Of a DNA stretch of 64,000 bases, positions 1 to 9,631 are shown piece after piece. Position numbers and translations under genes: made by a program. This stretch comes from Asanoa iriomotensis (GTDB lineage: Bacteria > Actinomycetota > Actinomycetes > Mycobacteriales > Micromonosporaceae): contig NZ_BONC01000023.1 of the NCBI RefSeq assembly GCF_016862515.1, forward strand, positions 1-64,000. Reading direction: 5' to 3'. The notes beneath the pieces are model-generated. The model had not been told where the DNA came from, made no database searches, and worked only from the letters and a program-made list of their open reading frames with translations. Every line of letters begins with the position of its first letter. The stretch's first letter is position 1.

Positions 1-1694
1 AACGTGTCCAGCCATAGTGGACTGCCGGTTGGTGGCCTCCCGTCGCGGGACAGCACCAGCACGTGATGACCGTGCGGGTGCATGGGGTGGGTTTCGACGC
101 CGCGGTTGACCACGGTGATCCGGATCAGGTCGCCCGCTCGCACGGTCAGCGGCGGCACCTCTGGGAACACGCGGCCGTTGACCGTGTACGCGTAACGGAA
201 CCCGCCATTGACGAACCGCATCTGGCGATCCAGGACCAGCGTGTAGTCGCGGTCGAACGTAGTGGGCAGCTCGCCTGGCGACCCGTAGCCGAGCGGATCG
301 AAGACCGGCGCGTCGGCGTACGCGACCCCGGATGCCGAGACTCCCTGCGGCTGGAGGGCAAGGCCGCTCGAGGGTGCGCTCTCCACAGCGAGCCCGACCT
401 GTTGGTTGGGCATGGTGAAGGCGAGGTCGTAGCGGCCACCGGCGGGCACCCGTAGCACCTCGCCGGACACCTCGGTCGGCGCCGAGATGTCGCGGCCGTC
501 CATCGCCACGACGCGGAAGGCCACGCCGCCCAGGGAGAACCGGTGCGGAGTCTGGTCGGTGTTGACCAGGCGCAGCCGCACCGGGGTTCCGGCCGCGACC
601 GTCGTGTGCTCCAGCCGGTCGCTCGCGCCGACCAGCACGGCACCGTCGATTGTGTGCACGGGAACGGTCAGGTCAACGCCGGCACCCGCGGCCCGCGACA
701 CGACGAGTGTCCCGAACAGACCGCGGCGGACCGCATCGGCCGACTGTTGGTGGCTGTGATACCAGTACGTGCCCGCGTCCTCGGCGCGAAACCGGTACGT
801 GAACGACTGGCCGGGCATGATCGCGTCCTGGGTCACGCCGGCCACCCCGTCTTCCCCGTTGGGCACGTCGTAGCCGTGCCAGTGCAGGCTCACACCGGCA
901 TCGATGTCGGCGTTGCGCAGCATCACCTCGACGAGGTCGCCCTGGGTCGCGGTCAGCGCCGGGCCGGGCAGCGAGCCGAACGTCCACGCGCGCACGACGC
1001 GCCCGGACGGCAGCACGACCTTCTGCTGGCGGGCGGTGAGTTCGAAGCGGCGAACGGCACCGCTCGATCCGGCGGGGGTACGCAGTGACGTCACCGACAC
1101 GCTTCCGTGCCGCTGGGTCTCCTCGCCGCCGGAGGCCGCCGCGGCGACCGGCGCCGCGGCGACGAGCACGCACACCACCGCGAGCGCGCCCACCGCCGCG
1201 GGCCGCCCCCGCCGCCCGACGACAAGCCAGGTGATCACGGCCAGCACGGCGAGGATCGTGGCGATCGACGCCACCGCGGTCGCCCTCGCCGGGTAGCCGA
1301 CCACGAGTGTCGACGCGATCCCTGCCGCGCCCGCGTACCCGGTCGTCAACAGGGCAGACCGCGCGAACGGTGACGGCTGCGCACCACACCTCGCGGCCGC
1401 GACGAGCGCCGGCCCGGCAGTCGGCGCCGCGACCAGGACCGCCACGAGCAGCAGCGGCAGCGCCAACACCACCTTCTCCTGGACGAACCACCAGCCCCGG
1501 CCCGCGAGCACCGCGACGACGACGATCCGGGCCGCGGTAGCGGTCACAGCGGCGCCGGCCAGGGACACCGCGAGCATCCCGCGCCGCCGCTGACCTTCCA
1601 CGAGGCCGCCCGCGACGACGCCGGCGCCGACCCAGAGGGCCGCGATCAGGACCGTCAAGGCCAGGTCGACGGCCAGGAGCTGGTGCGTCTTCAC
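1..1694 (-). CDS. Membrane-anchored multicopper oxidase (C-terminus outside window)
   Basis: Copper oxidase with a membrane N-terminus; 564 residues are visible and the reading frame is open to the window edge. Roughly the first 200 residues form several hydrophobic segments, followed by cupredoxin domains. Copper ligands seen: HWHG at residues 271-274, WYHSH with His313 and His315, and the third-domain HPMHPHGH beginning at His536. The final HCH motif should lie just beyond base 1. The GTG start at 1694 overlaps the TGA of the upstream DUF6220-like gene (GTGA), so the two are probably translationally coupled. The substrate (Cu(I), phenols or other reductants) cannot be read from sequence. 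The gene pair is divergent from a two-component system. Family assignment is sure; function beyond copper-dependent oxidation is inference. Confidence 0.9.
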   Translation of the reverse strand, partial: MKTHQLLAVDLALTVLIAALWVGAGVVAGGLVEGQRRRGMLAVSLAGAAVTATAARIVVVAVLAGRGWWFVQEKVVLALPLLLVAVLVAAPTAGPALVAAARCGAQPSPFARSALLTTGYAGAAGIASTLVVGYPARATAVASIATILAVLAVITWLVVGRRGRPAAVGALAVVCVLVAAAPVAAAASGGEETQRHGSVSVTSLRTPAGSSGAVRRFELTARQQKVVLPSGRVVRAWTFGSLPGPALTATQGDLVEVMLRNADIDAGVSLHWHGYDVPNGEDGVAGVTQDAIMPGQSFTYRFRAEDAGTYWYHSHQQSADAVRRGLFGTLVVSRAAGAGVDLTVPVHTIDGAVLVGASDRLEHTTVAAGTPVRLRLVNTDQTPHRFSLGGVAFRVVAMDGRDISAPTEVSGEVLRVPAGGRYDLAFTMPNQQVGLAVESAPSSGLALQPQGVSASGVAYADAPVFDPLGYGSPGELPTTFDRDYTLVLDRQMRFVNGGFRYAYTVNGRVFPEVPPLTVRAGDLIRITVVNRGVETHPMHPHGHHVLVLSRDGRPPTGSPLWLDT

Positions 1695-2194
1695 CGCTGC
1701 CCGGCCAGATCGGATTCCCGGTCGGCGACGGCGGCGGCCCGGCCGGCGCGGGCGAAGGCTCGGGCGCGGCGGAGCAGGACGATGCTGGTCCACAGGATGG
1801 CCAAACCGTTGAGCGCGTGGAATCCGAGGACGATCTGGCCGCCCACGTTGGTGCGCTCCGGCGAGGAACCGGTGAGCGCGGCCAGGAGGAACAGGATCGT
1901 CTGGCCGGCGATGAGGGCTATCGGCAGTGCGGTGAACCCGATCAGGCGGCCGGGTGCCCGGGCCAGGGCGGCGCCGGCGACCGCCAGGATCATCAGCGCG
2001 GGCAGCACCATCCGCCCGTTGACCAGGTGCAGCACGAACTGCGACTCGTGCTCTCTCGCGGGCGCGGTGAAGACGCCGAACGCGGCGAGGTAGAACTGGA
2101 CCACCACGGCGGCGAGCAGCAACGCGCAGACGACGACGTACGCCTGCCGTATGACGCCGGGCCTGCCCCGACGGTCCACCTGGTCCTCGGTCAT
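1691..2194 (-). CDS. DUF6220-like four-helix membrane protein
   Basis: A 167-residue membrane protein with about four transmembrane helices. The ATG at 2194 is chosen because GGAGG lies 7 bases upstream; longer in-frame extensions run through the intergenic region. Two histidines lie in or near helices (FVLHLVNG and GFHALNG), in the same pattern as the second copy at 18663-19079 (LQRHQ and GLHVPLG). Small helical proteins of this type beside oxidases suggest an electron-transfer or heme-binding partner, but that is inference. Its stop overlaps the GTG of the downstream multicopper oxidase. The DUF6220 label is from memory of the family shape and was not searched. Confidence 0.75.
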   Translation of the reverse strand: MTEDQVDRRGRPGVIRQAYVVVCALLLAAVVVQFYLAAFGVFTAPAREHESQFVLHLVNGRMVLPALMILAVAGAALARAPGRLIGFTALPIALIAGQTILFLLAALTGSSPERTNVGGQIVLGFHALNGLAILWTSIVLLRRARAFARAGRAAAVADRESDLAGQR

Positions 2195-2215
2195 GTGAGC
2201 CTCCAGAATGCCGGA

Positions 2216-2239
2216 AGGGCGCCGGCGGGTCGGCGCCCT
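2216..2239. promoter_or_regulatory. 9-bp inverted repeat between divergent DUF6220/MCO and kinase/regulator operons
   Basis: Perfect arms AGGGCGCCG and CGGCGCCCT are separated by 6 bases. They lie in the 169-base gap between the membrane-protein gene and the histidine kinase gene, close to the former's start. This is a candidate operator for the adjacent response regulator, or a mRNA hairpin in the kinase leader. No equally good copy was found in the second divergent gap. Confidence 0.35.
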
Positions 2240-2363
2240 GTTCACCGACGCTACGAAGCACTCGAGCGGTGCGGAATCAGGCGGCCCACCGCCTCGGGGC
2301 GCGGTTTTCCTCCACCCGTACCGGTGGCAGACCTCCTGGCCACCCACGCCGCGTGCCCCGACA

Positions 2364-4475
2364 ATGAACCTCGTGCGGCCGATATCCTGGGTGTTCGCGC
2401 TGGCCGGTGCGGCCGCGCTCGGGTCGGCGGTCGTCCTCGACCTGGTGTGGGGCGATCCCGCACACGCGCTCTGGGCCCTTTCCGGGCCGGCGCCGTTCTA
2501 TCTGGTCGGGCTGCTCGCTTCCTGGCACCGACCCGATCATCTGGCGGTGCGGTGGCTGCTCGCGACCGGCACCCTGTTCGCCTTCGACATCTGCCTCGGC
2601 GAAAGCCTGCTCGGGCTGGTGATCTCGACGCCGGCCGCGCCGGTGATCGTGTTGCTCCGGCTCTGGGTCGGGCTGGGGGCCACCGCGGCCGGCATGGGAC
2701 TCATCGGCCTTTTCCCCAGCGGCCGGCCCGAGAACGCGACAGAGCGCGCCGTGCTCTGGACGGTCGGCGCGCAGGTGGCGCTGCTGCCGTTATTCGCCGC
2801 GGTGACCAACCCTGACCTGCTGCGCGGTGTCTATCCGGAGCCGGGACAGCTAAGGATCCCCAGCCCGGTCTACGTCGAGGAGCTCGCGCGGCTCGGCCCG
2901 GCCGCCGACTGGCTCCTGCTCAACTTCGCACTGTGGACGGCCGTGGGCTTCGCGATGCTGGCGTTGCGGTACCGGCGGTCCGCGCCCGCTCGCCGGCGCC
3001 AGATCCGGTGGCTGCTGGTCGGCGGCGCCGCCGGGTTCGTCGCGTGGTGGGCGCAGGTTTACCTCCTCTTGTGGCTGGGCCCGGACTCGGTCGCCGTCCA
3101 GGTCGGCGAGCTGGTGTTGTGGCCGTTGACCGTCGCGATGGTGCTTGGTTCGCTCCTCGTCGCGCTGTTCTACGACGGCGTGTTCGGCATCGACCGGCCG
3201 GCTCGACGGCGGCTCGCCTACCGCCTGTCGTGGACGTTGATCGGCGTGGCACATGTCTGTGCAGCCGCCGGGCTCGGCCTGCTGGCCGCCCGACTGTCGA
3301 CGGCGGAGACGGCCGTCCTGGTCGCCGTCGCCGCGTCCCTCGCCCTCCTGCCGGTGCGTGGGCGCCTGCAACAGGTGGCGGACCGCTGGGTCTTCGGAGC
3401 GCGGCTGGACGGGTACGAGCTGCTCACCCGGTTCGGCGCGTCGCTGGACCAGTCGCCAGGGCCGGCGCGGCTGCTGCAGACGCTGGCCGAGACGGTCCGC
3501 CGCGGGCTGGACCTGACGTGGACCCGGGTGCGTCTGACGGCCGACCCCGCCACCGGTGCGGCGCCCGCCGGTGCCGACGCCACCGGCTTCGCCGGGACGG
3601 TGATCGCCGCGGCGGAAGAGCCCGCGCTCACGGTCGTGATCCGCCACGGGGACACCGAGCTGGGACGCATCGAGTGCGGGCCGCGCCAGGACGGCAACGT
3701 CCTGGTCGAGGAGGATCGACGCCTGCTGGGTTACCTCGCCGGCCAGGCGGCGGCCGCCGTGCACAACCTCCACCTCGCCGCCGAACTGTCCGTGCGACTG
3801 GGCCAGATCCGGCGGCAGGCGGCCGAGCTGTCCGCATCGCGGCAACGGGTCGTCGCCGGCCAGGACGCTGAGCGCCGCCGGATCCAGCGGGACCTGCACG
3901 ACGGCGTCCAGCAACACGTGGTCGCGGCGACCGCCAAGCTGGGCCTGGCGCGCCAGCGGATCGGCCGCGGCGACCCGCGCGGCGAGCAGCTGCTCGCAGA
4001 GCTGTACCACGATCTCGGCCAGTTGCTGAACGAGCTGCGCGACGTCGCGTACGCGATCCACCCGCCGGTCCTGAGCGATCGCGGGTTGCTGGAGGCCGTC
4101 GAGGCACAGGCGGCGCGGCTGCCGGTGCCGATGGCCGTCCGCGCCGACCCGGCGCTGCGCGCCGTCCGCTATCCACCGGCGATCGAGGCCACGGCCTGGT
4201 ACGCGCTGGCCGAAGCACTGTCCAACGTGGTCAAGCACGCCAACGCCGTCCAGGTCGACGTGTCCCTGCTCCAGCGCGGGGACCGGTTGCAGCTGACCGT
4301 CCGCGACGACGGTTGCGGGTTCGACCCGGCCGGCGCCCGTGGGCTCGGGCTGGCCGGACTGACCGACCGGCTCGACGTGCTCGGCGGAACGTTGAGCGTC
4401 GACAGTGCGGCCGGCCGTGGTACCACACTGAGCATGGAAATTCCCTTGGACAACCCGGACCCGGCCGATGCGTGA
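2364..4475 (+). CDS. NarL-type sensor histidine kinase, multi-pass membrane
   Basis: 703 residues from the ATG at 2364; an upstream in-frame ATG at 2208 would prepend a non-hydrophobic tail overlapping the control region, so the later start is preferred. The N-terminal half holds about nine hydrophobic segments, then a GAF-like region (about residues 350-480), then a HisKA_3 dimerisation domain with the phospho-acceptor in DLHDGVQQH (His512), and an HATPase_c domain with DDGCGFD and the glycine-rich GLGLAGL box. It overlaps the response-regulator gene by 8 bases, so the two form an operon. It is divergent from the multicopper oxidase pair. The signal sensed is unknown; copper or redox stress is a guess from context. 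Confidence 0.9.
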   Translation: MNLVRPISWVFALAGAAALGSAVVLDLVWGDPAHALWALSGPAPFYLVGLLASWHRPDHLAVRWLLATGTLFAFDICLGESLLGLVISTPAAPVIVLLRLWVGLGATAAGMGLIGLFPSGRPENATERAVLWTVGAQVALLPLFAAVTNPDLLRGVYPEPGQLRIPSPVYVEELARLGPAADWLLLNFALWTAVGFAMLALRYRRSAPARRRQIRWLLVGGAAGFVAWWAQVYLLLWLGPDSVAVQVGELVLWPLTVAMVLGSLLVALFYDGVFGIDRPARRRLAYRLSWTLIGVAHVCAAAGLGLLAARLSTAETAVLVAVAASLALLPVRGRLQQVADRWVFGARLDGYELLTRFGASLDQSPGPARLLQTLAETVRRGLDLTWTRVRLTADPATGAAPAGADATGFAGTVIAAAEEPALTVVIRHGDTELGRIECGPRQDGNVLVEEDRRLLGYLAGQAAAAVHNLHLAAELSVRLGQIRRQAAELSASRQRVVAGQDAERRRIQRDLHDGVQQHVVAATAKLGLARQRIGRGDPRGEQLLAELYHDLGQLLNELRDVAYAIHPPVLSDRGLLEAVEAQAARLPVPMAVRADPALRAVRYPPAIEATAWYALAEALSNVVKHANAVQVDVSLLQRGDRLQLTVRDDGCGFDPAGARGLGLAGLTDRLDVLGGTLSVDSAAGRGTTLSMEIPLDNPDPADA

Positions 4476-5163
4476 GCCGTTGGGGATCGTCCTCGCGGAC
4501 GACAACTACCTCGTCCGCGAGGGCGTGCGCCGGCTACTCGAGGACTCCGGCGAGGCGGTCGTACGGGCCGCCGTCGGTTCGGCGCCGGAGTTGCTCGACG
4601 CGGTGCGCCGCATGCGCCCGGACGCCGTCCTCACCGACATCCGCATGCCGTCGCCCGGGCACGACGGCGAACGGTCCATGGAGGGCATCGACGCGGCACA
4701 CGCCATCAAGGCCGATCATCCGGAGACCGGCGTGGTGATCCTGTCGCAGTACGCGGACGAGTCCTACGCGTTCGCGCTGTTCCGCGACGGCACCGCCGGA
4801 CTGGCGTACCTGCTCAAGGACCGGATCGGGGACGTGCACCGGCTGCTGTCCGCGTTGCGCGAGGTCGCTGCCGGAGGTTCGGTCGTCGACCCGCTCATCG
4901 TCGAGGTGCTGGTCGCCCGCCGAGCCCGGCTGCGCGAGTCGCCGCTGTCCCGGCTCACCCCGCGCGAACTGGAAGTGCTGCGGACCATGGCGCAGGGGCG
5001 GGGCAACGCGGGCATTGCCGCCGAGCTGCGCCTGTCCGAGTCCTCTGTGGAGAAACATGTGAACGCCATCTTCGCCAAGCTCGGCCTCACGTCGGAGCAG
5101 CTCGTGCACCGCCGGGTGACGGCCGTGCTGACGTTCCTGCGGGAAACGGGCCTGAGTCAGTAG
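4468..5163 (+). CDS. NarL/LuxR-family response regulator
   Basis: 231 residues: an N-terminal receiver with acidic residues near Asp11-12 and the phosphorylation site in LTDIRMPS (Asp57), then a LuxR-type HTH that starts around LTPRELEVLRTMAQG and contains LSESSVEKHVNAIFAKLGL. It overlaps the kinase by 8 bases and is the obvious partner. Its 3' end overlaps the convergent MerR gene by 77 bases. Likely targets are the divergent multicopper oxidase operon and itself, by position only. Confidence 0.93.
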   Translation: MREPLGIVLADDNYLVREGVRRLLEDSGEAVVRAAVGSAPELLDAVRRMRPDAVLTDIRMPSPGHDGERSMEGIDAAHAIKADHPETGVVILSQYADESYAFALFRDGTAGLAYLLKDRIGDVHRLLSALREVAAGGSVVDPLIVEVLVARRARLRESPLSRLTPRELEVLRTMAQGRGNAGIAAELRLSESSVEKHVNAIFAKLGLTSEQLVHRRVTAVLTFLRETGLSQ

Positions 5164-5887
5164 CGCCGCGCAGTTGCTCCTGGGCGAGGGCACTGGCCCG
5201 GCCGAGCACGTCGATCTGTGCGGTGTTGTAGAGCGCGACCACGGCGTCGACGAACGTCTGCTGGGTGACACGCTCGCTTTTGGACAGACGTCCGGCCGGA
5301 TCGCTGAGCCACGGATAGTCGACGAGGTGCTGCGCCAGGATCGGGGCGAGCTTCTCGGCAAGGCTCTGCCGGGTCGCCTCGTCCGCGTCGGCGGGCAGCG
5401 CGTCGATGTCCGCGTTGATGGGGTCGGTGTCGGCCTCGACCAGGCGCCGCAGATCCTTCAACGCGTCGTCGTCGTACAGCTGGGTGAAGACGTGGATGAG
5501 GGCGGTGTCGGACTCGGACAGGCGTGGCGCGACAGACTCGAAGCCCGCCGGCGCGTCGGCCGGGGCGCCGTTGCGCAGAATGACGGCGATGTCGGAACGG
5601 GCCTTCCGCAATCGCTCGACCTCCGCCGACAGATCGGCGTCGATCTGACGCAGCACCTCCGTGGGGACGTCGCCGTCCGACCCGATCGCGCCGATCTGGG
5701 AAAGCGGCACCCGCAGCTCCACGAGCCGCCGGATACGCAGCAGGCAGACGAGGTGCTGGACGCCGTACTGCTTGTATCCGTTGTACCGGCGTTCCGGCTC
5801 CTCGAGCAGACCGAGCCGGTGGTAGTGCCGCACCGTGTTAACCGTGGTGCCGGCGAGCTCGGCGAGCTCCCGGGTGCTCCAGGCCAC
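5087..5887 (-). CDS. MerR-family transcriptional regulator
   Basis: 266 residues. The MerR winged HTH is at residues 4-70 (STRELAELAGTTVNTVRHYH, then YNGYKQYG), followed by a dimerisation helix and a mostly helical effector region. No cysteine cluster typical of metal sensors is visible, so a small-molecule or protein ligand is more likely. GTG start at 5887 with GGAGGGGG upstream. It is divergent from the TetR gene at 6003 across a 115-base gap carrying a long inverted repeat. The C-terminus overlaps the response-regulator gene on the other strand by 77 bases. Confidence 0.88.
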   Translation of the reverse strand: MAWSTRELAELAGTTVNTVRHYHRLGLLEEPERRYNGYKQYGVQHLVCLLRIRRLVELRVPLSQIGAIGSDGDVPTEVLRQIDADLSAEVERLRKARSDIAVILRNGAPADAPAGFESVAPRLSESDTALIHVFTQLYDDDALKDLRRLVEADTDPINADIDALPADADEATRQSLAEKLAPILAQHLVDYPWLSDPAGRLSKSERVTQQTFVDAVVALYNTAQIDVLGRASALAQEQLRGATDSGPFPAGTSARPSPGGARAAPT

Positions 5888-5924
5888 GTCGGCCCCCTCC
5901 AGCTGTCAGGCGAACCGCGACGAC

Positions 5925-5985
5925 TTCTGTACCGATCGGTCTTCTTCTCGGCCACGCTAGCACATCTGATCCGTTCGGTACAGAA
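5925..5985. promoter_or_regulatory. Candidate TetR operator pair between divergent MerR and TetR genes
   Basis: Two 15-base arms at 5925-5939 and 5971-5985 are inverted repeats with one mismatch. The left arm includes ACCGATCGGT (5931-5940), itself a perfect 10-bp palindrome of the classic TetR-operator type; the right arm includes CCGTTCGGTAC. The right arm abuts the AAGGAG ribosome site of the TetR gene. Autoregulation and co-control of the MerR gene are inferred. Confidence 0.55.
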
Positions 5986-6002
5986 GGAGTACGCTGTCGC
6001 CC

Positions 6003-6611
6003 ATGGAGAGCACCAGCCAGGCCAAGATCGGTCGACCGAGGGGTTTCGACGCGGACGAGGCCCTGGAACGCGCGCTGCTGGTCTTCTGGGAGCGAGGCTA
6101 CGACGGCACCAGCCTCACCGACCTGACCAATGCCATGGGCATCGCCCGCACCAGCATGTACGCCGCCTTCGGCGACAAGGAAGCCCTGTTCCGGGCAGCG
6201 CTCGCCCGGTACGCGGAGGGTCCCGCCGCCTACGCGGCCCGAGCCCTCGACGAACCGACGGCGCGGGAGGTGGCGTCCGCCCTGCTGCACGGCGCCGTCC
6301 GCACCACCACCCACCCCGGTCGGCCCGCCGGCTGCCTCCAGGTCCAGGGCGCCCTCGCTGCCAGCACATCCGCGAAATCCGCCCGCGACGCCGCCGCCCA
6401 ATGGCGCAACGACGGGACCACCCGCCTGCGCGAGCGGCTCCAGCGCGCCCAGGACGAAGGCGACCTGCCGCCGGACACGGACGTGGCCCTGCTGGCCCGC
6501 TACCTCATGACCGTCGGCAACGGGATCGCCGTCCAGGCCGCCGGCGGAGCCACCAGCGACGACCTGCACCGCGTCGCCGACGCCGCACTGGCCAACTGGC
6601 CGCCGGCGTAG
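6003..6611 (+). CDS. TetR/AcrR-family transcriptional repressor
   Basis: 202 residues. The N-terminal HTH spans residues 10-58 ([20 protein letters not shown], then [18 protein letters not shown]), the standard TetR signature. The C-terminal ligand domain resembles the AcrR-like group with [13 protein letters not shown] start; AAGGAG lies 13 bases upstream. The stop abuts that of the convergent RidA gene. It probably represses itself and perhaps the neighbouring redox operon (8598-6612), through the palindromes at 5925-5985. Confidence 0.93.
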   Translation: MESTSQAKIGRPRGFDADEALERALLVFWERGYDGTSLTDLTNAMGIARTSMYAAFGDKEALFRAALARYAEGPAAYAARALDEPTAREVASALLHGAVRTTTHPGRPAGCLQVQGALAASTSAKSARDAAAQWRNDGTTRLRERLQRAQDEGDLPPDTDVALLARYLMTVGNGIAVQAAGGATSDDLHRVADAALANWPPA

Positions 6612-7025
6612 TCAGCTGACGATTGCGGTGACACGGATCTCGACGCGCATCTTCGGTGCGCCGAGAGCCGCAACACCGATCTCGGTCCAGATGGGCGCGC
6701 GGTCGCCCATGTGCTTGCGGAACTGTTCCACCATGACGCGGTTGTGGACCGCACCGATGAAATCCGGGGAGCCGGGAATGTGGTACGAGTCCACGGCGAC
6801 CACGTCGCGCCAGGTCGCCCCGGCCGTGGCCAGGGTGCGTGCGACGTTGTCGAAGGCCCGGACGATTTCGTCCTCGAGATCCTCGGGAAAGTTCCAGTCG
6901 TCGTCCCACCCGCCCTGCCCCGAGATCTCGACCCGGTCGCCGATCCGGACGGCCTGCTGGTAGTGCATGTTCGCTAGCTGCGTCTCCCCGTACCCGGGAG
7001 TGGCGAAGAATTGTGGCGCATTCAT
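6612..7025 (-). CDS. RidA/YjgF-family protein
   Basis: 137 residues, the normal RidA length, with the family core (VEISGQGGWD, FDNVARTLATAGATWRDVVAVDSYHI, and the C-terminal MRVEIRVTAI). Most RidA members hydrolyse reactive enamine/imine intermediates. The catalytic-type arginine is present in the C-terminal strand (VEIRVTA). ATG with AAGGAG 6 bases upstream. Last gene of a three-gene operon (aldo/keto reductase, F420-type oxidoreductase, RidA), 15 bases after its neighbour. The exact subfamily is unclear. Confidence 0.9.
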   Translation of the reverse strand: MNAPQFFATPGYGETQLANMHYQQAVRIGDRVEISGQGGWDDDWNFPEDLEDEIVRAFDNVARTLATAGATWRDVVAVDSYHIPGSPDFIGAVHNRVMVEQFRKHMGDRAPIWTEIGVAALGAPKMRVEIRVTAIVS

Positions 7026-7040
7026 ACCTGTCTCCTTGAA

Positions 7041-8598
<1,558 letters not shown>

Positions 8599-8849
8599 AG
8601 TGCGAACTCCCCCACTGCTGGTCGCGGACAGGGCCAAGTAGAGACCGTGTTGTCGGAACACAGGCAAGGCCACAGAGACGACCGTCACGCGCAGCCGTCG
8701 CCGAGCGCGGGCACGGTCTGTCTCCGTGCTGCGCGCCGTGTCCGCGAGCTTGACCCTGTGGTGGGGACAGGGTGTCGACTCCGTTCGACACGCGACCTTC
8801 GACCACGGGGTCAGCGTGTGACCCTGGCCGGATCGAGAGGACAGCGACG

Positions 8850-9569
8850 ATGGCTCAGCGACCAGGCGATGCTCGCCTCGAATCCGCCACCCTGGCGGAA
8901 GATCTCCTGCTGCTCCTGTTCCAGCCGAACTCCGGCATGCGGGGCACCGGTGTCATCGCCGGTGAGAACACGCTGTACTACGTTCTGGCGGGAGCGGTTC
9001 TCGCCGATCTCGGTCTCGGCGGGCACGTGCGCACCCTCCCCGGCTGGGGCGGATCGACCCGGGTGGAGGCCGTCGCCGACAATCCCCCCGCGGACGAGGT
9101 CCTGCGGTACGCGTGGGAGTACGTCGCCGAGAAGCCTCGGGGTCTCCAGGCGACGCTCGCCACGATCGGGCCGAGCCTGCGGAGCCTGGTGCTCGACAGG
9201 CTCGTTCGACGCGGCGACATCCGTGAGTCGAGCCGCAAGGCACTCGGCCTGTTCGACATGAAGGTGCTCGAGGACGGCGGAACGGACAGGCGGGCCGGGC
9301 TGCTCTCCGCCGTACGCGAGGTGCTCGTCGACGGCGTCGAGCCGCAACCCCGGGTCGCCGCGCTTGCGGCATTGTTGTCAGGAAGCGGCACGCTGCCGCA
9401 GTTCCACCCCGGCATACCTTGGACCTCCCCCGTCATCGCCCGCGCCAAGGAGCTCGAGCGAGGCAACTGGGGAGCCGAAGCCGCCGCCGAGGCGGTCGCC
9501 CGCACCGTGACCGCGACCATCGTCAGCAACGTCGTCGTCGCGGCGGCTGTCCTCCCGCCGCCGCAGTAG
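8850..9569 (+). CDS. GPP34 (GOLPH3/Vps74-like) family protein
   Basis: 239 residues from the ATG at 8850, preceded by GAGAGG. The whole protein fits the GPP34 fold (start [15 protein letters not shown], middle [13 protein letters not shown], end [17 protein letters not shown]). In eukaryotes this fold binds PI4P and sorts Golgi enzymes; actinomycetes carry many copies with unproven roles, possibly lipid-membrane binding. It stands alone, followed by a bidirectional terminator-like hairpin. Confidence 0.88.
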   Translation: MAQRPGDARLESATLAEDLLLLLFQPNSGMRGTGVIAGENTLYYVLAGAVLADLGLGGHVRTLPGWGGSTRVEAVADNPPADEVLRYAWEYVAEKPRGLQATLATIGPSLRSLVLDRLVRRGDIRESSRKALGLFDMKVLEDGGTDRRAGLLSAVREVLVDGVEPQPRVAALAALLSGSGTLPQFHPGIPWTSPVIARAKELERGNWGAEAAAEAVARTVTATIVSNVVVAAAVLPPPQ

Positions 9570-9579
9570 AGCATTGGCC

Positions 9580-9621
9580 AGCGGCGGATGGGTGATCCCC
9601 GCGCTCCACCCACCCGCCGCT
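9580..9621. terminator. Bidirectional terminator-like hairpin
   Basis: 15-base arms at 9580-9594 and 9607-9621 pair with one mismatch around a 12-base loop. They sit in the 62-base gap between the convergent GPP34 and peptidase genes. No T-run, as is common in actinomycetes. Confidence 0.6.
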
Positions 9622-9631
9622 CCCGATCTGG

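Noticed and set aside
2850-4505. 551-codon antisense frame over the kinase gene
   Set aside because: Low-complexity Arg/Gln/Gly product typical of an out-of-frame read.
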